A stretch of DNA of 64,000 bases from Hirundichthys speculiger. Lineage: Eukaryota > Chordata > Actinopteri > Beloniformes > Exocoetidae. Both the position numbers and the translations under genes were made by a program. The notes below the pieces were generated by a model that had not been told where the DNA came from, did no database searches, and saw only the letters and a program-made list of their open reading frames with translations. Shown here in pieces: positions 41,300-50,500 of this stretch. Numbering within the stretch: the stretch's first letter is position 1; every line of letters begins with the position of its first letter. The stretch lies in NCBI GenBank assembly GCA_018398805.1, contig JAGFBZ010000557.1:28726-92725 (forward strand), in the 5' to 3' direction.

Positions 41300-41545
41300 G
41301 ACAACTTTAATTTTTTAAGGTTTCTTCCTCTTAAAGTGGAGTTTTTCCTTGCCACTGTTTGGTATAAAGGTTTTTTTTCTCCCTACGTGGGAGTTTTTTA
41401 CCTGCCATTATCACTGATTGGATTTAATTATATAATCTTAGTTAATGATATTTGCTCGGGGGTCATGTTCTGGGTCTCTGTAAAGAGACAATTGTCATTG
41501 TAACAGACGCTATACAAATAAAATTGAATTGAATTGAATTGAATT
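41300..41545 (+). mobile_element. LINE 3' UTR with (GAATT)n tail
   Basis: GGTTTCTTCCTC...TTTTTCCTTGCCACTG and CTCTGTAAAGAGACAATTGT...GCTATACAAATAAAATTGAA form a common fish LINE 3' end. It finishes in tandem TTGAATTGAATTGAATT, which marks the plus orientation. Confidence 0.7.
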
Positions 41546-42631
41546 TTACAAACTTAATGTTTATTCCTATATACATGAATATATTAATATATAACCACGA
41601 AAGGAGAAAATGTACAATGCAAAACAAAGTCTCTATATACAAATAAAATAAATAAACAGACATCATCGAGGATAGTTTCTTTTTCTACACGGGTTTCGTG
41701 TTCTTGGGGGCAAAGAAACAAAGTAGAACAAAGAGGAAATTGCAATTAGAAAAAGTTTTGAACTGGTTCAGTTTAAAATGGTAAATGGCACCGAAGTTCA
41801 GAGGAACTGTGGAGGTTCCTCCAGCACCAGTCCTGTGTTAGTAGTTTTCTTTTACATCAAACTTATTTTCAATGTTACTTTTGTAGATGTAGGATGTTTG
41901 CTATGTTGGGTGCACACACTTGGTAAACACCTTTATGAATGTTGATTTATTTTTGATGAACCTTTTTTGTTTTGGAGGTCTAAGGGGCTGGCTGGGAGAG
42001 AGGGACTGTAATTGGATGGGAGTCAGGAAGTGGAGCGATCCATCAGGCTGCTGGAAGCAGGGGACCAGCCGTTGGGGAATCTTCCCCTCTCATTTCCAGA
42101 AGCTTAGTAGAGGCATATCTTGGTGTTAGGTTGTTTTGTTCAGAATTATGTTATAGATATAAATTGTTCTGCTTTAGTTGTTTAGTGATTCATTGTTTGT
42201 TTGTGGTTTTTTGTTGTTGTTGTTGTCTCAGTCCTTTCCCCTCCCCTCCTCGTTTCGTGTAGGCTAGCCTGAATGTATAAATGTCCCTGTGTGTTCATCG
42301 GGGGGGGGGGTCCAGTCTTTTGTTTATCTGTTAAGTTAGGTGTTTTTGTGGGCCCATTCTTTTATAAGATTTTGTAATTTGTTAAGTTGGATTGTTGTTA
42401 AGTTGGAGAAAAATAAATGGAGTATACTTCTTTATACGTTTGTCCTTGTGCCTTGCTTCTTGGTCCGTCACAGGAACAAAACGAAACTAAACACAAAGAA
42501 AAAAGTCTCTCACACACAAACACTTTCCATTTCATCCGTTTGGTTTGTCTTCTTATAAACACAAACTCTTTTTTTAATTCTTTTTGTTCAGTCAGGTCAC
42601 AACGGGAACATCATTTTCAACACTGGCTATG
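41546..42631. other. Intergenic, possible LTR-like 3' end
   Basis: GTTGTTGTTGTTG and a G run (42,301-42,310). AAAAATAAATGGAGTATACT ... CTTGGTCCGTCACA (42,408-42,471) has the poly(A)-signal-then-CA layout of an LTR end, but no partner or boundary is visible. No gene. Confidence 0.35.
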
Positions 42632-42695
42632 ATGACGCACACACACACACACACACACACACAGATATCTATATATATATATATATATATAGAAT
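42632..42695. repeat. (CA)n and (TA)n microsatellites
   Basis: CACACA repeats from 42,637 to 42,662, then ATATAT to about 42,690. Confidence 0.95.
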
Positions 42696-42734
42696 TTTAA
42701 AATATATATAACCCAACCAGGGTGCTTGAAAATG

Positions 42735-42950
42735 TGTCTGTCTCTGTCTTTGTGTCTATCCTGTCTCTGTCTCTGTCTCTGTCTCTGTCTCTGTCTCTGT
42801 CTCTGTCTCTGTCTCTGTCTTGTCTCTGTCTATCTCTGTCTCTGTCTCTGTCTCTGTCTCTGTCTCTGTCTCTGTCTCTGTCTCTGTCTTTGTGTCTATC
42901 TCTGTCTCTGTCTGTCTCTGTCTCTGTCCTGTCTCTGTCTCTGTCTCTAG
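42735..42950. repeat. (CTGTCT)n hexanucleotide array
   Basis: About 35 units of CTGTCT with occasional CTGTCC, TTGTGT and CTATCT variants. It keeps reading frames open on both strands (Leu/Ser, Cys/Leu, Asp/Arg), which are not genes. Confidence 0.95.
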
Positions 42951-43570
42951 TTTTTAAGGAATGATTATCTGAATATGGACTCTGTTGGAAACAGCTGGTT
43001 CTGATGAACTGATCCGGTCCAAATGAAACTGAGTAGAACTGAGTTCTTCCATCGTTCTTTTGGGTCGTTTTCAGCTCCAACGTTCTTCTCCTGCTGCTGT
43101 TACTTCCCTTCAGATCTACTTTCATCTTCACTTGAATGTCATTTTTCTCTGAAATTAAACTTCCTCTCTTTTCTTTTGTTTTGTATCACCAGATATTTTT
43201 GGAAGGTTATATTCCTCTTTTTACCCAGAATGCTTCATTTCTTCCTGCTGGGTTAGATTGTATATTTTATGCCTCAAACTCTCTATAACCTTTAATTTTA
43301 GTTTGTATCTTATGTTGCTGCTTCAGATTCCTTAAATGTCAGATCTGTAAAGTTCTGGTCCGTGTTCATGAATCCGTTCAGGTCCTCAGATTTGTTGGTT
43401 GCATTTGTTGCATTGAAATAGAAATAATCTCTGTCAGATGTAGAGCTGGAATACTGCAGATGATGGTCATCACAGATCTCAGGTGGAGCGCACCTGAAGA
43501 CGTCCTGCTGATGGACAGATTCATGGACGGGACCGGAGAGGACAACCGAGCTCAGGGACAGCAGAGGCTG
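42951..43570. other. Intergenic, no gene recognised
   Basis: Short frames flow from this stretch into the adjacent repeats. No splice-bounded exon or domain could be supported. Confidence 0.4.
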
Positions 43571-45895
43571 CAGGGACATCAGAGACATCAGAGACATCAG
43601 AGACATCAAGGACATCAGGGACATCAGAGACATCAGGGACATCAGGGACATCAGGGACATCAGGGAGACATCAGAGACATCAGAGGCATCAAGGACATAA
43701 GGGACATCAGAGACACCAAGGACATCAGGGACATCAGGGACATCAGGGACATCAGGGACATCAGGGACATCTGGAACATCAGAGACATCAGGAACATCAG
43801 GGGCATCAGGGACATCTGGAACATCAGAGACATCAGAGACATCAGGGACATCAGGAACATCAGGGGCATCAGGGACATCTGGAACATCAGAGACATCAGA
43901 GACATCAGGGACATCAGAGACATCAGAGACATCAGGAACATCAGGAACATCAGGGGCATCAGGGACATCTGGAACATCAGAGACATCAGAGACATCACGG
44001 TCATCAGAGACATTAGAGACATCAGGAACATCAGGGGCATCAGAGACATCAGGGACATCAGAGACATCAGAGACATCAGGGACATCAGGAACATCAGGGA
44101 CACCAGGGACATCAGGAACATCAGGGACATCAGAGTCATCAGGGGCATCAGAGACATCAGGAACATCAGGGACATCAGAGTCATCAGGGACATCAGGAAC
44201 ATCAGGGACATCTGGAACATCAGAGACATCAGAGACACCAGGGACACCAGGAACATCAGGGACATCAGAGTCATCAGGGGCATCAGAGACATCAGGAACA
44301 TCAGGGACATCAGAGTCATCAGGGACATCAGGACATCAGGGACATCAGGAACATCAGGGACATCAGAGTCATCAGGGACATCTGGAACATCAGAGACATC
44401 AGAGACATCAGGAACATCAGGGGCATCAGAGTCATCAGGGACATCAGGGACATCAGGGACATCAGAAACATCAGGGACATCAGAGGCATCACAGACATCA
44501 GGGACATCTGGAACATCAGAGACATCAGAGACATCAGGGACATCAGGAACATCAGACATCAGAGACACCAGAGACATCAGGGACATCAGGAACATCAGGG
44601 ACATCAGGGACATCAGAGGCATCACAGACATCAGGGACATCAGGGACATCAGGGACATCAGGACATCAGGACATCAGACATCAGGGACATCAGGGACATC
44701 AGGGACATCAGGGACATCAGGGACATCAGGGACATCAGAGGCATCACAGACATCAGGGACATCAGGGACATCAGGACATCAGGGACATCAGGGACATCAG
44801 GGACATCAGGGACATCAGAGTCATCAGGGACATCAGGAACATCAGGGACATCAGGAACATCAGAGACATCAGAGACATCAGGGACATCAGGGACATCAGG
44901 AACATCAGGGACATCAGAGTCATCAGGGACATCAGAAGCATCAGGAACATCAGGGGCATCAGAGACATCAGGAACATCAGGGACATCAGAGACATCAGGA
45001 ACATCAGGGACATCAGGAACATCAGAGACATCAGAGACATCAGGGTCATCAGAGACATCAGGGTCATCAGGGACATCAGGGACATCAGGGACATCAGGGA
45101 CATCAGAGACATCAGGAACATCAGGGACATCAGGGACATCAGGAACATCAGGAACATCAGGGACATCAGGGACATCAGAGTCATCAGGAACATCAGGGAC
45201 ATCAGGGACATCAGGGTCATCAGGAACATCAGGGACATCAGGGACATCAGGAACATCAGGAACATCAGGGACATTTGATACATCAGTGACATCAGAAACA
45301 TCAGGGACATCAGAGACATCAGGGGGACATCAGAGACATCAGAGACATCAGAGACATCAAGGACATCAGAGACATCAGAGACATCAAGGACACCAGAAAC
45401 ATCAGGGACATCAGAAACATCAGGAACATCAGGGACATCAGGGACATCAGGAACATCAGGGACATCAGGGACATCAGGGACATCAGGGACATCAGAAACA
45501 TCAGGGACATCAGAGGACATCACAGACATCAGGGACATCAGAGACACCAGGGACATCAGGGACATCAGGGACACTAGGGACATCAGGGACATCAGGAACA
45601 TCAGTGACATCAGGAACATCAGGGACATCAGAGACACCAGGGACATCAGGGACATCAGGGACATCAGGGACATCAGGAACATCAGAGACATCAGGAACAT
45701 CAGGGACATCAGAGACACCAGGGACATCAGGGACATCAGGAACATCAGAGACATCAGGAACATCAGGGACATCAGGAACATCAGGGACATCTGGAACATC
45801 AGAGACATTAGAGACATCAGAGTCATCAGGGACATCAGAGACATCAGGGACATCAGAGACATCAGGGACATTAGAGACATCAGAGTCATCAGGGA
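43571..45895. repeat. 9-bp minisatellite (GGGACATCA)n, about 2.3 kb
   Basis: Around 255 copies of GGGACATCA with variants GAGACATCA, GGAACATCA, GAGTCATCA, GGGGCATCA and GGAACATCT. There are a few short deletions (GGACATCAGGACATCA near 44,660). Mild higher-order structure is visible: blocks such as TCTGGAACATCAGAGACATC recur. Because 9 is divisible by 3 and only one of six frames contains a stop, very long open frames appear on both strands. Confidence 0.97.
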
Positions 45896-46283
45896 CATCC
45901 AACATTTGTGGACAAAGAGGATGTCCTCTGTCCATCTTTGGTCCTTTCATCCAGACTGCTTTAGTGCCAGAAGGTCCCTCCAGTCCCCCGGTGGACAGTA
46001 AGACCATTACTGGTCCTCTCACCTCCTCACCACCACTAAAACCCTTTTGACGCTTCTTCCCTGAAGAAAACTCCTGTTCTCTGAAAACTGTCTCCACGAT
46101 TCAACATGAGTTTTATTTTTATCTGGTCCAGTTCCTTCCAGTCTGCATGCAAACGTTACTTCATCAGCTGAAAGGACAGTTTCTCTGTCCTTCAGATAAA
46201 ACTTCAGCTGCTTGTCATCAATGACCAGTTTAGACCTGATTAGTCATCATGGTCCTGCTGCTGAATCATGATGCCGTCTATGA
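45896..46283. other. Intergenic, no gene recognised
   Basis: Unique-looking sequence between the minisatellite and the MITE. A frame runs out of the array to 46,050 (plus) and another to 46,097 (minus), without known motifs. Confidence 0.4.
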
Positions 46284-46968
46284 ACAAATCTGATATATGG
46301 CCATATATGTACATATAGGTGACATATTTGCCAAAATATTTTATGATATATGTAAATATATGTAATTGCAATATTTGATTTAAACTTATATTCTAAAATA
46401 CAACATGTGCAAACATGTAGAACAGGTATTTGCTTTTGAAATATATTTTTAAAATATATGGTAAAGTAAGTGGTCTAGATATTTGTATTTGATATATATT
46501 CCAAAATAATTGTTGGAATATGTAGTTTAGATATTTGTTCTTTACATATATGTCAGAATAAATGTGCAAATATGTAGTCTAGATATTTGTTTAGAACATA
46601 TATTTCAGAATAAATGCTCAAACATTCAGTCTAGATATTTGTTTATGACATATATTCCAAAATAATTGTTAAAATTTGTTGACTAGATATTTTTGATGGC
46701 TTATTTTTATATACAAGTCAAATACATATAATGAGCAATATATTGCTATTTCATATACCAACATTGATGCTATACTAATATATGTGACATATATGTTTGA
46801 AAAATATATGTGCTGAATATGCCATACATATATGTGCCACATATATTTTCCATATATAAAAGGGGCCATTTTTGTAATATTTTAAAATATATGTTCACAT
46901 GTGAAAGACATATATGGACACCGATATTATATATGTTATTTAAATATATGGCCATATATCAGATTTGT
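46284..46968. mobile_element. AT-rich MITE with perfect 25-bp terminal inverted repeats
   Basis: Left end ACAAATCTGATATATGGCCA followed by TATAT (46,284-46,308); the right end (46,944-46,968) is its exact reverse complement. The interior is AT-rich, with several imperfect ~65-base tandem units containing GTCTAGATATTTGTTTA (46,440-46,690). TATG precedes and follows within a base or two and may be the target duplication. No coding capacity; superfamily not identified. Confidence 0.8.
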
Positions 46969-47050
46969 GTATGGGAACTTGAGCAGCTCACAAGTATTTT
47001 TATTTGGTTTGGTTCAGAAAGCAGAAGTTTTAGGGCGGCGACACGGACAA

Positions 47051-47175
47051 CTTTCAGTTCCTTGTGCACCAACAGACATATAAGCTGAGGAGAAACCCGC
47101 TGAAAGGACCACAGACTCTCCTTCTGCCCTTTAGCATCAACTCTCCGTCTGGAAAGACGTCCGTTCAGACTTCAG
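47051..47175 (+). promoter_or_regulatory. Candidate promoter and non-coding exon of the LRAT-fold gene
   Basis: CTTTCAGTTCC (47,051-47,061) matches the reverse ISRE core TTTCNNTTTC with one mismatch. TATAAG follows at 47,079-47,084. A transcript from about 47,105 would end at GACTTCAG|GTAAAGG (47,175/47,176), a good donor. The next acceptor is TTTTTCAG at 47,498-47,505, before the signal-peptide exon. Confidence 0.5.
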
Positions 47176-47505
47176 GTAAAGGCTTGTTGTTTCTTCTGAT
47201 TGGTCTTTGGGAATGGAAAGTTCAGGTGACTGTTGCTGCTTCATGTAACTGGATGAATGTGTGCAGGTGACGGTATTTGAAGGTGACGTCCATGAAGGAG
47301 GAGTTCCCATCTCAGTGATTTCATTCTCCCTCAGAGGAGCTTTCTTCTTTGACTCGCGCTGATTTAAAACACAACAATAATTAGTGTGTTTTAAAGCCTC
47401 TCTGTGCTGCTGTCGTTCATGAGGAGGAGTAAACGTCATCCGTGACGTTAGCGTGTCTCTGCGTGGACGGTTTCTGGTTCAACTCTGTCTCTCATTGTTT
47501 TTCAG

Positions 47506-47556
47506 AGTCTCGTATCCGTGTTCTTCTCCTGATCATCATGACGAGCTCAGCTTCAT
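47506..47556 (+). CDS. Exon 1 of the LRAT-fold gene
   Basis: Acceptor CATTGTTTTTCAG; 32 untranslated bases, ATG at 47,538, donor T|GTGAGT (phase 1). Encodes MTSSAS, the first residues of the signal peptide continued in exon 2. Confidence 0.7.
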
Positions 47557-50500
47557 GTGAGTTCATCACTCTTGACTGGTTTGAACTATTTATTCACAAA
47601 ATAAAAACACAACATCAAAGGTTTTCATGGAGAAAAGTCAAAACTCCACATTAATTTGGGCTCAATTCTAGTCAAAGTCAGCAGCATGTGTTTGGTGCAG
47701 AAGAGAAATAAAAGCTCTTAAAGCTGAACCTGGTAACTCTCAGAAGAAGACAGAAGCTCCGCCTCCAACGCTGCTCCCTCCCTCTCTGCTGTGCTTCAGC
47801 TCCGCCTCCAACGCTGCTCCCTCCCTCTCTGCTGTGCTTCAGCTCCGCCTCCAAAGCTGCTCCCTCCCTCTCTGCTGTGCTTCAGCTCCGCCTCCAAAGC
47901 TGCTCCCTCCCTCTCTGCTGTGCTTCAGCTCCGCCTCCAGCGCTGCTCCCTCCCTCTCTGCTGTGCTTCAGCTCCGCCTCCAACGCTGCTCCCTCCCTCT
48001 CTGCTGTGCTTCAGCTCCGCCTCCAGCGCTGCTCCCTCCCTCTCTGCTGTGCTTCAGCTCCGCCTCCAGCGCTGCTCCCTCCCTCTCTGCTGTGCTTCAG
48101 CTCCGCCTCCAAAGCTGCTCCCTCCCTCTCTGCTGTGCTTCAGCTCCGCCTCCAAAGCTGCTCCCTCCCTCTCTGCTGTGCTTCAGCTCCGCCTCCAAAG
48201 CTGCTCCCTCCCTCTCTGCTGTGCTTCAGCTCCGCCTCCAGCGCTGCTCCCTCCCTCTCTGCTGTGCTTCAGCTCCGCCTCCAAAGCTGCTCCCTCCCTC
48301 CAGAAGAGATAGTCATGCATCCACAGGCCGGTCTGTCCAGATATTTTAATCAGTTTCTATTTCCTCTCCAGATCTTTTAGCGTTGGTGAATCTCCTGTTG
48401 CTCCACACGGCCGACGCTGCTCCTCTGAACCAGCCACGAGGTAACGAAGTAACGAACACGTTTCATCCTGTTAGCTGGGAGGAGTCATGAAAATAATAAT
48501 AAAAAAACACTTATAACTCTGCAACTTCTCAGCTCCATCCAGCCACTGATGGTTGTAGTTGCATTTTTAATCATCAGAAGTTCACAGTGAAACACTGAGT
48601 GCTTGTTTGGTCCGTAGTTTTAGTAAATCAGGTGATCTGTTCCTCCAGATGTCTCCTGTCCAGGGTCTACAGATGACACAGTCACTGACATGGTGAGGAA
48701 ATGAGCCTCATATGGTTTGAATGTGAGTTATAGCTGTTGATTTAATCTGGGGGTCTGGTTGACCCGGTTTAGCTGCTCCGACATGAACAGGTGGCTTTAT
48801 TTCCTGGTTCTGGTTCTGCAGCAGCTCCACTGTCACCTTCAGATGGAGACGTTCAGTTTTAGCTTCGTCTCTTTAAGACAAATCACCAGTCTGCTCTGAT
48901 TGGTCAGCCTTTTCAACGCCCTCATTTGGCTGTTTGAGTTACCACTGGTGTGCCCCAGGGCTCTGTACCGGTGCCCCTTCTCTGTAAATACAACATCTGT
49001 TTCCACTGGTTCTGACAACCATCTCTACCGCTCCATCAACCTAATTTAATCACCTGACAGCCTCATCAAATTAAAATCCTGCTTTTCCTCCAGTTTTCGT
49101 TGCTGTCAGGATTAATGACTCGTTTCTCCCTCTCTGAACTCAAGAGCGGGAAGGAACCAAAGCCGGGGGACTTGGTTGAGATTCTCCGTGGCGTCTATGA
49201 GCACTGGGCTGTTTATATCGGCGGAGGCTACGCTGTTCACTTCATAGCCAATAGTGAGTCACACACACACGCACACGTGCACACACACGTGCACAGAATG
49301 AGCCGGAGGTTCACCAAGGTGGAAGTGCCGAAATATGCAGGTCTTCAAATGACCACTAGGGGCAGGCTCCTAAAGTGAAACCACAACCTAAACCACTGAA
49401 ACCACCACTGGTGGTTAGAAAATGGCGTTGTCCAAACCACGGAGCGACACCGAGGTGGCGTGCACGTGCGTCTGCGTTTTGAGCTTCATGTGGGTTCATC
49501 AGAACTGAGTTGCTGCTGCTGCAAATATGTTCCAACATGGAGCAAAGAACCCGTTTACAAATGAGTCTGAAGGTGCGGTTTGTCCCTGAAGGCTCCAGGC
49601 TCCTGCCTGTCTCAGGTGAGATGGGCGTCGTCAAGAAAACCAAGCTGCGGGACCTGGTGGCAGCTTACAAGTGGAGAATCAACAACGGCATGGACGACGA
49701 GTGCAAACCGCGGCCAGCTGAGGACATCGTGGAGGAGGCGTGTAGGCGGGTCGGCGCCAGCGAGCCCTACAGCCTCCTCAACTACAACTGTGAACACTTT
49801 GTCAACGAGCTGCGCTACGGCCTGCGCAGGTCTGTGCAGGTACGTGGAGCCCAGACCTGGTTCCTGTGTGGAACCAGGTCTTCTTCCTCCTGTTGTATTC
49901 ACAACTAGCAGATCTACTGGGACGAGCAAGCAGGCGTTCATTTCCTCAACGTTCTCCATGTTCAGGTCACAGGGCCAGCAGCTCTCATGAGTGGAGCTGA
50001 CGGTTTCTTTGAGGAGAAACTGTTAACATCTGATGCTAAACAGCCTCGTATGTTGCTGCCGCTGCAGCCAAACGATCATGACAGCTCTTCCAGGTCGGTG
50101 GCAGCTTCCAGCAGCAGCGTATCAGCGTGAATCTGCTGTGAAACAGTCGTTGAAGCGGAGCAGAAGCCTGCAGGAACATGAGTCTGAGAGAGCGTCCAGA
50201 ACTGTGTGGATCATTTTAATGCAGCTTCAGCTCCGCCTCCAACGCTGCTCCCTCCCTCTCTGCTGTGCTTCAGCTCCGCCTCCAAAGCTGCTCCCTCCCT
50301 CTCTGCTGTGCTTCGGCTCCGCCTCCAGCGCTGCTCCCTCCCTCTCTGCTGTGCTTCAGCTCCGCCTCCAAAGCTGCTCCCTCCCTCCAGAAGAGATAGT
50401 CATGCATCCACAGGCCGGTTTGTCCAGATATTCTAATCAGTTTCTATTTCCTCTCCAGATCTTTTAGCGTTGGTGAATCTCCTGTTGCTCCACACGGCCG

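Noticed and set aside
42722..43131. Open frames rich in Leu/Ser or Asp/Arg on both strands
   Set aside because: They are translations of the (CTGTCT)n array.
43460..45289. 609-codon open frame on the plus strand
   Set aside because: It is the 9-bp minisatellite read in frame; five of six frames are open for arithmetic reasons and no unique domain flanks it.
47757..48300. Regular direct repeats resembling an array such as CRISPR
   Set aside because: 43-bp units are contiguous with no unique spacers, and the genome is eukaryotic.
49510..49615. Open frame upstream of exon 5A as coding sequence
   Set aside because: It is in frame but separated from exon 4A by the acceptor TGTCTCAG at 49,615; family alignment starts after it.
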